A stretch of DNA of 40,559 nucleotides from a bacterium (lineage in GTDB: Bacteria > Acidobacteriota > Thermoanaerobaculia > Multivoradales > J023): positions 1 to 40,559 of the forward strand of contig JAAELT010000633.1 of NCBI GenBank assembly GCA_024226315.1. The letters run 5' to 3'. This document shows, in pieces, positions 30,608-39,126 of the stretch (positions within the stretch are counted from its first letter, which is position 1; the number at the start of each line of letters is the position of its first letter). A model generated the notes under the pieces. The model did not search any database. It was not told the DNA's origin and saw nothing but the letters and a program-made list of their open reading frames with translations. The translations under genes were made by a program, and so were the position numbers.

Positions 30608-30622
30608 GATGTCACCATCATA
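30600..30622 (-). promoter_or_regulatory. vapBC operator/promoter over the start codon
   Basis: GACATCATGATGTC (30600-30613) is a perfect 14-bp palindrome containing the two vapB start codons. An overlapping inverted repeat ATGATG-TCAC-CATCAT spans 30606-30621, and TATGAT (30617-30622, reverse strand) is a good -10. No strong -35 is seen. The antitoxin ribbon-helix-helix domain is the expected ligand. Confidence 0.6.
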
Positions 30623-30717
30623 GCACAGCCAGACTAGCAGGTGTCCGCATCGGGCCGGCACGAAGAAACAACCGCGCTCGCCCTTCCGTAGTCGATGGCA
30701 CACGAGAAAGGATCGCC

Positions 30718-33090
30718 ATGAGCTCCGACTCCGACGCTCCGGCCGCCAGCCGCTGGCAACGCTTCCGTGATCGCTGCGCCCGCTGGTGGCGCCGAATCCA
30801 TCCGGGCGAACGGGCGCTCGCCGGTGCCGAGCTCGCCGGCCTGCTGGCGCTGGCCTTCGTGGCGGCAGCGCTCGGCACCAAGATCCGCCTGGGGCTGTCG
30901 GCGTTCTTCGATCCGGTGCTGGGGGCGATCTGCGGCCTGCTCCTCGCCATCGTCATCAGCCTCGGCGTGCGGCTGGTGCTGATGCTGCTCAAGGGGGTGC
31001 CGAGGTGGCTGGGGGGCAAGGGCGTCATCTACCTGCTGACGCTGGCCGGCGTGCTGACGCTGATCGACTTCCCGCCTCCGGTGGCGCTGATGTTCGCCGC
31101 CGTGATCATCCTGATCCAGGCGATCCTGGGAGGCGCCCTCGCCGGCCTGCTCGGCTCGCGCTGGCGGGAGGCGGCGCCGCGGCGCCGGCTGTGGCTCGCG
31201 CTGCTCGTCACCCTCGCCCTGGCGGCCAACGTGCTGATCGTCACCCGGCTCGCCCGCGACGGCAGCGACGAGCACCTCTCCGACCCGGCCGGCGAGAGCC
31301 TGCACCAGCGGGCCGAACGGCTGAGCGTCGCACCCCTGGCGGCCCCCGATCCGTCCAAGGCCGGCCCTTTTGAGGTTCTGACCCTGACCTACGGCAGCGG
31401 CACCGACCGGCGGCGCGCCGAGTTCGGCTCGGGTGCCGACCTGATCACCGAGAGCGTGGACGGCACTCCCTTCGTGAAGGACAACGAGGGCTGGCGGATC
31501 GACTTCCGGCACCGCTACTGGGGCTTCGACTTCGAGAGCCTGCCGCGCAACGGGCGGGTGTTCCATCCCGAGGGCGAGGGTCCCTTCCCGCTGGTGCTCA
31601 TCGTCCACGGCAACCACAACATGCAGGAGTTCTCCGACCCCGGCTACGCCTACCTCGGCGAGCTGCTAGCCAGCCGGGGATTCATCTTCGTCTCGGTCGA
31701 CGAGAACTTCTTGAACGGCTCCTGGATCGGCGGTCTGGACACGGAGAACGACGCCCGCGGCTGGATGCTACTCCAGCACCTGGCGTTGTGGCGCGCGTGG
31801 GCGGCCGATCCTCAGAGTCCGTTTCACGGCAAGGTCGACATGTCGCGCATCGCCCTCATCGGCCACTCGCGGGGAGGCGAAGCGGCGGCCATCGCCGGCT
31901 CGTTCAACCGCCTCGATCACTATCCCGACGACGCCACCGTGGACTTCGACTTCGATTTCGACATCCGGGCGATCATCGCCATCGCGCCGTCGGACGGACA
32001 GTACGAGCCCGCCGACCAGCCGACGCCACTCACCGACGTCGACTACCTGACGCTCCAGGGAGGTCACGACGCGGACGTCTCGGTGTTCGTCGGCGCCCGC
32101 CAGTTCCGCCGGGTCGCGTTCACCGGCGGCGCCTACCACTTCAAGGCCTACCTCTACGCCTACCGCGCCAATCACGGGCAGTTCAACACCGAGTGGGGCC
32201 GCTACGACAGCTCCTGGCCCTCCGGCTTCTTCCTCAACGTCGAGCCGCTGCTGGACGCGGACGAGCAGCGCCGGATCGGCATGGTCGCCATCTCGGCCTT
32301 CCTCGAAGCGTCGCTGCACGGCGAGACGGACTACCTGCCGTTCTTCCGCAACCCCGAGGCCGCGGCCGCCTGGCTGCCCGAGGATATCTACCTGAGCCGC
32401 TTCCAGGACTCGACTTTCCGGCCCCTGGCCGACTACGAGGAAGACATCGACGTCACCACCGCGAGCCTCGAGGGCACGACGATCGAAGGCGACGGTCTGG
32501 CGGTGTGGCGCGAGGAAGACCTGGCGCTGCGCAAACGCGGCACAAAAGACAACCAGGTCGCCTTCGTCGGCTGGCGCCGAGGCGAATCGGCTCCCCCCAG
32601 CTACAGCCTGCTGTTGCCGGAGGGATCAGGCATGGACCTCACCGCGGATTCTCTGCTCGTGCTCTCCCTCGCCGACGCCGACGAGAAGCCTCCCGATGAA
32701 GACGAGGACGAAGAAGGCGATGACCAGGAAGACAGCGAGAGCGAAGAGGACGAGTCCGAGGACGAACCGCGCGAGGCTCTCGACTTCACCATCGAGCTGG
32801 TGAGCACGGACGGGCACGCCGCCGCCCTACCACTCTCCCGCTTCGGCGGCCTGCCCAAGCCGCTGTACTCACGGTTCCTCAAGCTGCCGGAAGGGCAGGA
32901 GAAGAAACTCTACGGCTCGCGCTGGGAGCCCACCCTGAAGCTCTTCGAGCTCCCCCTGGCCGACTTCGCCGCCGAGAACCCGGCTTTCGAGCCCAGCCGG
33001 CTGAGCCGGATCCGCCTGGTCTTCGACCGCGGCGAGGACGGCGTGGTGATCGTCGACGACGTCGGCTTCGCCGAACCGCCTCGAATATGA
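30718..33090 (+). CDS. Membrane-anchored alpha/beta hydrolase
   Basis: 790 aa, GAAAGGA site before the ATG. About five membrane segments at residues 35-180 (ELAGLLALAFVAAALG, AICGLLLAIVISLGVRLVLM, LWLALLVTLALAANVLIV). The hydrolase domain follows: PLVLIVHGNHNM, the nucleophile elbow ALIGHSRGGEAAA (Ser384), and a candidate His in RANHGQFNTEWG. The fold resembles large acyl-esterases or PET/lipase-like enzymes; the substrate is unknown. After residue 560 there is a beta-rich region interrupted by a strongly acidic run (about 655-685). First gene of a forward run with the SDR gene 21 nt behind. Confidence 0.78.
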   Translation: MSSDSDAPAASRWQRFRDRCARWWRRIHPGERALAGAELAGLLALAFVAAALGTKIRLGLSAFFDPVLGAICGLLLAIVISLGVRLVLMLLKGVPRWLGGKGVIYLLTLAGVLTLIDFPPPVALMFAAVIILIQAILGGALAGLLGSRWREAAPRRRLWLALLVTLALAANVLIVTRLARDGSDEHLSDPAGESLHQRAERLSVAPLAAPDPSKAGPFEVLTLTYGSGTDRRRAEFGSGADLITESVDGTPFVKDNEGWRIDFRHRYWGFDFESLPRNGRVFHPEGEGPFPLVLIVHGNHNMQEFSDPGYAYLGELLASRGFIFVSVDENFLNGSWIGGLDTENDARGWMLLQHLALWRAWAADPQSPFHGKVDMSRIALIGHSRGGEAAAIAGSFNRLDHYPDDATVDFDFDFDIRAIIAIAPSDGQYEPADQPTPLTDVDYLTLQGGHDADVSVFVGARQFRRVAFTGGAYHFKAYLYAYRANHGQFNTEWGRYDSSWPSGFFLNVEPLLDADEQRRIGMVAISAFLEASLHGETDYLPFFRNPEAAAAWLPEDIYLSRFQDSTFRPLADYEEDIDVTTASLEGTTIEGDGLAVWREEDLALRKRGTKDNQVAFVGWRRGESAPPSYSLLLPEGSGMDLTADSLLVLSLADADEKPPDEDEDEEGDDQEDSESEEDESEDEPREALDFTIELVSTDGHAAALPLSRFGGLPKPLYSRFLKLPEGQEKKLYGSRWEPTLKLFELPLADFAAENPAFEPSRLSRIRLVFDRGEDGVVIVDDVGFAEPPRI

Positions 33091-33111
33091 TCTCCGCAAG
33101 GAGGTCTGGCA

Positions 33112-34062
33112 ATGCGTCTGCTCATCACCGGTGGCTCAGGCTACATCGGATCCCGCTTCATGGCCCGCATGGCCGCTCGCCCGGAAGTGGACGAGATCGT
33201 GAACCTCGACATCCGCGCGCCCCTGGACCCGCACGACAAGGTGCGCTTCGTGGAGCGCAGCGTCACCGAGGACTTGACTGACCTTTTCACCGATCCCGAG
33301 CGCCCGGTCGACGTAGCCCTGCACCTCGCCTGGACGCTCCAACCGCTGCGTGACCCGAGGCGCCAGCGCGAGATCTGTATCGGCGGCACCCGCCGCTTCC
33401 TCGAAGGCTGCGCTGCCGGAAGTGTGAAGCACATTCTCTACATGTCGAGCGCCACCGCCTACGGCGTCGACGGCGGCCCGGCGAAGCAGCTCGACGAAAG
33501 CGAGGCGCCGCGCGATCACCACGGCTTCCAGTACGCCGCCGAGAAGGCCGAAGGCGAGCAGATCTGCCGCGACTTCGTCGCCGCCCACCCCGGTACGCTA
33601 TTGCAGATCGTGCGCCCGGCGGTGGTCGGCGGGCCCAACGTCTCCAACTTCATCTTCCGTCTGCTCGAGAAACCGATCTTCTTCAGGCCTCTCGGGCTCG
33701 ACGCCGAGATGCAACTGGTGCACGAGGACGACGTGGCCGCGGCACTGGTGGCGATCGTCGAGTCGAAGGCCGAGGGCGCCTTCAACCTCGCGCCCGACGA
33801 CAGCCTCACCGTCAGCGAGACCGCCCGGATCGGCGGCGCGCGCTCGGTGGCGCTGCCCTTCGGCCTGCTCTACGCCGTCTCCTGGCTCGCCTGGAAGCTC
33901 AACATCCGTCAGATCATCGAAGCGCCGGCCTCGTTCCTTTACTTTGTCGCCCACCCGTGGCTGGTGAGCAATCGCCGGCTCACAGGCGAGCTCGACTTCG
34001 AGTTCCGCCACGGATCACGGGAGACTCTCGAATCCTACCTCGCCGTGCGACGAGCCGGCTGA
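33112..34062 (+). CDS. NAD-dependent epimerase/dehydratase (extended SDR)
   Basis: 316 aa, AAGGAGG before the ATG. The nucleotide-binding motif is LLITGGSGYIGSRF. The catalytic region shows HILYMSSATAYGV and the YxxxK pair in FQYAAEKAEGE. The extended C-terminal domain carries NFIFRLLEKPIFFRPLG and QLVHEDDVAAALVAIVE, common in sugar-nucleotide or steroid-type epimerases. Substrate unknown. Close spacing to the membrane hydrolase suggests co-transcription. Confidence 0.87.
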   Translation: MRLLITGGSGYIGSRFMARMAARPEVDEIVNLDIRAPLDPHDKVRFVERSVTEDLTDLFTDPERPVDVALHLAWTLQPLRDPRRQREICIGGTRRFLEGCAAGSVKHILYMSSATAYGVDGGPAKQLDESEAPRDHHGFQYAAEKAEGEQICRDFVAAHPGTLLQIVRPAVVGGPNVSNFIFRLLEKPIFFRPLGLDAEMQLVHEDDVAAALVAIVESKAEGAFNLAPDDSLTVSETARIGGARSVALPFGLLYAVSWLAWKLNIRQIIEAPASFLYFVAHPWLVSNRRLTGELDFEFRHGSRETLESYLAVRRAG

Positions 34063-34186
34063 ACGAAGACTTTCGGGCCTTCTGCGTCGAGAAATCGTCA
34101 CAGAATCCTCTCGTACGCCCGCTTCGGCCTGAGATAGCCCGCGTTTCTTGTCTTCGCTGCCGCCGGGCGTTACCGTCCATCGAGTG

Positions 34187-35026
34187 ATGAAACACGAGGA
34201 CGGGTACTTCCCCGGCGCCCGGGGCGCGAAGATCTTCTGGCAATCCTGGTCGCCTGAATCGACGCTGCGAGCCGTGCTCCTGCTGGTGCACGGGCTGGGC
34301 GAGCATAGTGGACGCTACGGCAACCTGGTGAACCACCTGGTGCCGAAGGGTTATGCCGTCTGTGCCCTGGATCACCTCGGGCACGGCAAGTCTGAGGGGC
34401 CGCGCAAGCACGTGACGCGCTTCACCGACTTCACCGATACCCTCGCGATCTTCCATGCCCGGGTGCGGGAACAGCACCCCGAGGCCACGATCTTCCTGGT
34501 CGGACACAGCATGGGCGGGTTGATCTCCGCCACCTACCTGCTCGACCATCAAGCCGACCTGGCGGGAGCGGTGCTCTCCGGACCAGCGGTCAAGATCCCC
34601 GAGGGGATCTCTCCCGTGACCATCGCGGTCGGTAAAACGCTGTCGGCGATCGCACCACGCTTCGGGCTGCTGCCCCTGGACGCCGATGGCGTCAGCCGCG
34701 ATCCAGAAGTCGTCCGGGCCTACGTCGACGACCCGCTCGTCTACACCGGCAAGACCACGGCACGGTTGGCCGCCGAGATTCTCGCGGCGATGCAGCGCAT
34801 CGCTCGCGAGGCTCACGTGGTGACCCTACCGATCCTGCTGCTGCAAGGTACCGCCGACCGTCTGGTCGATCCCGCCAGCGCCCGCATGCTCCACGATCTG
34901 GTGAGCTCCACGGACAAGGCCCTCGAGGAGTACGAGGGCCTGTACCACGAGGTCTATAACGAGCCCGAGCATCCCCGCGTGCTGAGCGACGTCGAGACCT
35001 GGCTCGACGCCCGTCTCGCGAGCTGA
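34187..35026 (+). CDS. Monoacylglycerol lipase-like alpha/beta hydrolase
   Basis: 279 aa from the ATG at 34187; a TTG at 34148 would add 13 residues without a ribosome binding site. Oxyanion region LLLVHGLGEHSGRYG, cap landmark DHLGHGKSEGPR, nucleophile LVGHSMGGLIS (Ser108), acid in LLQGTADRLVDP and His in YEGLYHEVYNEPEH. This is the full triad and order of Hydrolase_4/monoglyceride lipases. It probably cleaves monoacylglycerols or similar esters. Confidence 0.9.
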   Translation: MKHEDGYFPGARGAKIFWQSWSPESTLRAVLLLVHGLGEHSGRYGNLVNHLVPKGYAVCALDHLGHGKSEGPRKHVTRFTDFTDTLAIFHARVREQHPEATIFLVGHSMGGLISATYLLDHQADLAGAVLSGPAVKIPEGISPVTIAVGKTLSAIAPRFGLLPLDADGVSRDPEVVRAYVDDPLVYTGKTTARLAAEILAAMQRIAREAHVVTLPILLLQGTADRLVDPASARMLHDLVSSTDKALEEYEGLYHEVYNEPEHPRVLSDVETWLDARLAS

Positions 35027-35119
35027 TTCAGGCGCGGGGCCATCTACCGGCCCGAATTCGCCTCCTGAATGCCTTTCTGACGCCTCGGCTCGATACTCCG
35101 GGGCTCGTACGCTCGGCCG

Positions 35120-35647
35120 ATGAAGACGACGATCCGGAAGCTTCTCGTCCGCCCGGTGATCCTCTTCGCGGCCGTGGTGCTCCTGCTCGGTCTGCTGATG
35201 CCGAGCCGACAGGTGGTCCCGGTCGAGGGCGCGACGCCGGCAGACTGGAACCACGAATCCTTCTGGCACCACCCCTGGGGAAAGTCCGGAGTCCACAAGG
35301 GGATCGACATCTTCGCACCACGCGGCACACCGGTGCTCGCCTCGACCTCCGGCCTCGTGATCGCCGCCGGCGATATCTCCCTCGGCGGCAACGTGGTCTC
35401 GATCCTCGGCCCCAAGTGGCGGGTTCACTATTACGCTCACCTGCAGGAACGCTCGGTGACCAAGGGCATGTCGGTCCGACGGGGAGAGCAGATCGGCACG
35501 GTGGGCAACACCGGCAATGCCGCCGGGAAACCAGCCCACCTGCACTACGCGATCGTCACCGTGCTCCCCCATCCCTGGCGGATCCGGTGGCAGCCGCAGG
35601 GCTGGAAGAGGATGCACTTTCTGGATCCCGATCAGGTCTTGAGGTAG
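35120..35647 (+). CDS. M23 family metallopeptidase
   Basis: 175 aa. One N-terminal membrane segment or signal (VILFAAVVLLLGLLM). The LytM/lysostaphin-type site is complete: WGKSGVHKGIDIFAPRG (HxxxD) and AAGKPAHLHYAIVTV (HxH). GGNVVSILGPKWRVHYYAHL is the usual second block. It acts in the periplasm on peptidoglycan cross-links or as a degenerate regulator; the metal ligands suggest activity. A hairpin with a T-run follows. Confidence 0.9.
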   Translation: MKTTIRKLLVRPVILFAAVVLLLGLLMPSRQVVPVEGATPADWNHESFWHHPWGKSGVHKGIDIFAPRGTPVLASTSGLVIAAGDISLGGNVVSILGPKWRVHYYAHLQERSVTKGMSVRRGEQIGTVGNTGNAAGKPAHLHYAIVTVLPHPWRIRWQPQGWKRMHFLDPDQVLR

Positions 35648-35667
35648 CTCCCCAAGAACCCGAAATC

Positions 35668-35685
35668 TCCGATCTTCGGATTTTT
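35668..35685 (+). terminator. Rho-independent-like terminator after the M23 gene
   Basis: TCCGA (35668-35672), loop TCT, TCGGA (35676-35680), then TTTTT (35681-35685). The stem is short (5 bp) but extends weakly with flanking A and T bases. A competing CCGAA/TTCGG pairing overlaps. It lies 21 nt after the stop codon. Confidence 0.55.
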
Positions 35686-35760
35686 GGCCCAATCCCACCG
35701 GCCCATCAGGCAGTCCGAGCATCGGACAGCCTGATATCCTCGCTACGCGCCCGCGACCGA

Positions 35761-37704
35761 ATGCTCGCGCGCCGAATCTCGATGGCCTATCTCGATTGGT
35801 TGATCCCGACCAGCATCTTCCTGCTGGTTTGTCTCTCGGCACACCGGATCGGCCACTTCTTCATCGGCGCCCGACTGCCGCTGATCACCGGCTTCCTGGC
35901 CACCGGGATCCTGATCGGACCGTTCGTGCTCGGCCTGCTGGACGCCGACGGCGTGGCCGGCCTGCGCTTCGTCGACGAGGCGGCGCTCGCCTTCATCGCT
36001 TTCGCCGCCGGCGCCGAGCTGCACTACCGAGAGCTGCGCAGCCGGCTGAAGAGCATCCGCTGGATCACTCTCGGCCTGGTGGTGGTCACCTTCACCGCGG
36101 TGGTCACCGCCGTTCTGATGCTGGCTGACCGGATTCCCTTCGTCGCCGGCCTCGGCCCGCCGGGGCGACTGGCGGTGGCTTTGCTCGCCGGCTCGGTGCT
36201 GATCGCGCGATCGCCGTCCTCGGCGATCGCCGTGGTCAACGAGCTACGGGCGCGAGGTCCGTTCACCCGCACGGTGCTCGGCGTCACCGTGGTGATGGAC
36301 GTGGTGGTGATCGTGATATTCGGTTTCAACTCCTCGATCGCCGGCGCGCTGTTGCAGGGGTCCGGTTTCCGTGCCGGCTTGATCGCGCTGGTGATCGGCG
36401 AGGTGCTGCTCGCCATCGGCACCGGCGTCGCGCTAGGCCGGCTGATCCCGTGGCTGACGCGGCTGCCCGGTCCGCGGGCGCTCAAGAGCGTGGCGCTGCT
36501 CACTTGCGGCTACGCGATATTCGCCACGGCCGACGCACTGCGCCACGGCTCGGCGGAGCGCCTCGGGGTTGAGCTGTTCCTGGAGCCGCTCCTGATCTGC
36601 ATGGTGGCGGGCTTTACGATCGCCAACTTCTCGGAGCGCCGCACGAGCTTCCAGCGCCTTCTCGACGATACCGGCCCCGGCGTCTACGTCGCCTTCTTCA
36701 CGCTGGCGGGCGCCTCACTCGATTTCCACACGCTGCTCGGGACCTGGCTGGTGGCCGTGGCGCTCTTCGCCACGCGGCTCGCGGCGGTGTTCCTGGGATC
36801 GTTCCTGGGCGGCGCGGCGGCCCGCGATCCGATGCGGCTCAACCGCATCGGCGGTCTGGCTTTCGTTACCCAGGCCGGCATCGGCCTCGGCCTTGCCAAA
36901 GAGGTGGCGGTCGAGTTTCCGCCCTGGGGCAGCTCGTTCGCCACCATGATGATCGGCGTGATCGTGCTCAACCAGATCATCGGCCCGCCGCTGTTCAAGC
37001 TGGCGCTCCACCTGGCGGGGGAAGCGCACGTCAAGGCCGGCAAGCACGATCTGCGGGGCACGCCGCTGGCGCTCGTCTTCGGTTTCGAGAACGACGCCAT
37101 GGCGCTGGCCCGCCAGCTCGCCCGGCACGGCTGGCAGGCGAAGATCATCACGCGGCGCCCACCCGCCGAGGCCACCGAGGCTGACGGCGTCGAGATCGTC
37201 GAGGTCCCTGATCTCTCGGCCGGCGCGCTGAAGGAGATCGGTGCCGAGAAAGCCACCGCGTTCGTGACGCTGATGTCCGAAGCCGACAACTACACCGTCT
37301 GCGAGGCCGCCTACGAGCACTTCGGTACCCGGATCGTGGTGGCGCGCTCCACCGACCACGCGGAGTGGCCCCGCCTGCGGGACCTCGGTGCGTCGATCGT
37401 CGATCCGGGCATCGCCGTCGTCAGCCTTCTCGACCAGCTGGTGCGGTCTCCCGCCGTCGGCGCCATGATCCTCGACGCCGAGACGGACCAGGACGTGGTC
37501 GACCTCGAGGTCACCAGCCCCGACCTCGACGGCGTGGAGCTGCGCGACGTCAGCCTGCCGCTCGACATCCGCGTGCTGTCCGTGCGTCGCGACGGCGCCA
37601 AGCTGGTGTTCCACGGCTACCTGAGGCTCCGGCGCGGAGACCTCGTGACCATGATGGGCGACCGCGCCAACCTCGATGAGGTGGCGTTGAAGTTTGCCGC
37701 CTAG
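35761..37704 (+). CDS. CPA2 cation:proton antiporter with TrkA domains
   Basis: 647 aa from the ATG at 35761 (35782 is possible). About 12-13 membrane helices cover residues 8-415 (TGFLATGILIGPFVLGLL, FVTQAGIGLGLAKEVA and others), as in KefB/KefC-type exchangers. A cytoplasmic TrkA-N Rossmann domain follows (LALVFGFENDAMALARQLAR), then a TrkA-C domain near the end (VDLEVTSPDLDGVELRDVSL, YLRLRRGDLVTMMG). The TrkA-N motif is GFENDA rather than GxGxxG, so nucleotide binding may be changed. It probably exchanges K+ or Na+ for protons. Confidence 0.88.
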   Translation: MLARRISMAYLDWLIPTSIFLLVCLSAHRIGHFFIGARLPLITGFLATGILIGPFVLGLLDADGVAGLRFVDEAALAFIAFAAGAELHYRELRSRLKSIRWITLGLVVVTFTAVVTAVLMLADRIPFVAGLGPPGRLAVALLAGSVLIARSPSSAIAVVNELRARGPFTRTVLGVTVVMDVVVIVIFGFNSSIAGALLQGSGFRAGLIALVIGEVLLAIGTGVALGRLIPWLTRLPGPRALKSVALLTCGYAIFATADALRHGSAERLGVELFLEPLLICMVAGFTIANFSERRTSFQRLLDDTGPGVYVAFFTLAGASLDFHTLLGTWLVAVALFATRLAAVFLGSFLGGAAARDPMRLNRIGGLAFVTQAGIGLGLAKEVAVEFPPWGSSFATMMIGVIVLNQIIGPPLFKLALHLAGEAHVKAGKHDLRGTPLALVFGFENDAMALARQLARHGWQAKIITRRPPAEATEADGVEIVEVPDLSAGALKEIGAEKATAFVTLMSEADNYTVCEAAYEHFGTRIVVARSTDHAEWPRLRDLGASIVDPGIAVVSLLDQLVRSPAVGAMILDAETDQDVVDLEVTSPDLDGVELRDVSLPLDIRVLSVRRDGAKLVFHGYLRLRRGDLVTMMGDRANLDEVALKFAA

Positions 37705-37786
37705 ACGACCGTGTGCGCGGCAGCCCGGACCTCTGATTCCTCACCACCGCCACATTTTAGGCGCGGAGCCACCGTAGCCTCTCATC

Positions 37787-38173
37787 ATGTCGGAGCAAAC
37801 CCGCGGGCAACTGAAATGGCTCACCCTGGCCTACGCGTCGACGCTGGTGCTGCTGATCGTCGTCGCCGATTGCGGCTCGCTGGCGATCTCGTACCTTGCC
37901 TCCCTGCCCGCCGTCGACAAGATCGGACATTTCCTGCTGATGGGCTTCCTGTCGTACCTCGCCAACGCCGCCCTGGGCGTGCGGCGCCTGCGCTGGAAGC
38001 GCGTCTCGGTGCTCGCGGGCAGCCTGGTGGTCGCAATCCTGGTGACCGCGGAGGAGCTGTCACAGCTCTGGATGACCCATCGCAGCTTCGAAACCGCCGA
38101 CCTCGCGGCCGACCTCGCCGGCATCTGGGTCTTCGGACGCATCGCACTCGCTGTCCAGGGGAGGTCCGAGTAG
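37787..38173 (+). CDS. VanZ-like membrane protein
   Basis: 128 aa with three to four membrane segments: LAYASTLVLLIVVADCGSLA, PAVDKIGHFLLMGFLSYLAN, VLAGSLVVAILVTAEELSQL and AADLAGIWVFGRIAL. DKIGHF followed by EELSQL is the VanZ-family pattern. Role unknown outside teicoplanin-resistance members; probably envelope-related. It lies 82 nt behind the antiporter and converges on the methyltransferase gene. Confidence 0.82.
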   Translation: MSEQTRGQLKWLTLAYASTLVLLIVVADCGSLAISYLASLPAVDKIGHFLLMGFLSYLANAALGVRRLRWKRVSVLAGSLVVAILVTAEELSQLWMTHRSFETADLAADLAGIWVFGRIALAVQGRSE

Positions 38174-38183
38174 TTCCGCGACT

Positions 38184-38957
38184 TCACTCCGGCTTCGCCG
38201 CGGCCACACACCACACGCGGTGCTCGACGTGCAGGGGATCCGGGTATCTTTCGCTCAGGAGCCGAGCCAGGGCCTCGTCGAAGCGCTCCACCTCGGACGG
38301 AGACAGGCCGCCCGAGCCGACGCCGTTGCAGGTGCGGATCCTGCCACGCCAGCGAGTGTGCGAGAACTCCTCCATCTCCTGGTAGCAGAACTGCTCGACG
38401 AGCTTGAATCCGCCGCGGATCACGTCATCGATCAGCGCGGGGAAGATCCCGGTCCAGCTGGCCATCGACCAGGACGGATTGAGCTCCAGCACCAGCTCCT
38501 CGGTGTCGTGTGCCACCGGGCTGTGCTCCGCCAGGTAGGAATAGTGACCGATCACCAGCATGCCACCCGGGCGCAGCACCCTCAGCACTTCCGCCAGTGC
38601 CGCGGCGCCGTCGAACCAGTGCCAGCACTGGCCGGCGGTCACGAGGTCGAACGAGCCGGCGTCGAGGCCGGTGTGCTCCGCGTTGGCCACGGTGAAGCTC
38701 GCCCTGTCGCTCAGACCCCGCTCCTTGGCCACGCGCTCCGCGGCCGCCAGCTGCTCCGCTGAGATGTCGACACCCACGACCGAGCTGCCGCGCGCGGCGA
38801 GCTCCAGCGCGATCGTCCCCGGTCCGGTGGCGAGATCGAGCGCCCGGGCCCCTCCGACGGGGATGATCTGGTCGAGCCGCTGGTAGAACGACGCCGGAAA
38901 TCCGGGACGGTAGTCCGCGTAGTCGTCGCTGTGCCTGCCGAAGTCGATCTCGCTCAT
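38184..38957 (-). CDS. Class I SAM-dependent methyltransferase
   Basis: 257 aa from the ATG at 38957. The N-terminal SDDYADYRPGFPASFYQRL and motif I ARALDLATGPGTIALELAAR are typical of Methyltransf_11/25 relatives. VVGVDISAEQL, DLVTAGQCWHWFDGAAALAE and VLRPGGMLVIGHYSYL are the following motifs. The QCWHWFD sequence is characteristic of this subfamily. Substrate unknown. A TACAAT box at 38994-38999 on the reverse strand lies 36 nt upstream and is a possible -10. Confidence 0.88.
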   Translation of the reverse strand: MSEIDFGRHSDDYADYRPGFPASFYQRLDQIIPVGGARALDLATGPGTIALELAARGSSVVGVDISAEQLAAAERVAKERGLSDRASFTVANAEHTGLDAGSFDLVTAGQCWHWFDGAAALAEVLRVLRPGGMLVIGHYSYLAEHSPVAHDTEELVLELNPSWSMASWTGIFPALIDDVIRGGFKLVEQFCYQEMEEFSHTRWRGRIRTCNGVGSGGLSPSEVERFDEALARLLSERYPDPLHVEHRVWCVAAAKPE

Positions 38958-39126
38958 GTCTCGCGCACCGCACCGTCGAGCTAACTCCCCCGTATTGTAG
39001 CTCTCAGCACGGGCCCAGGCGACGAAGCGGACGACGGCGCCGTCACCGCGCATCCACTACCCCGGCTCCCGCGAGCCCACCAGCCGGGCCGCCGCGTGAG
39101 AGGCTCGTTTCCCGTACACTCCCGGA

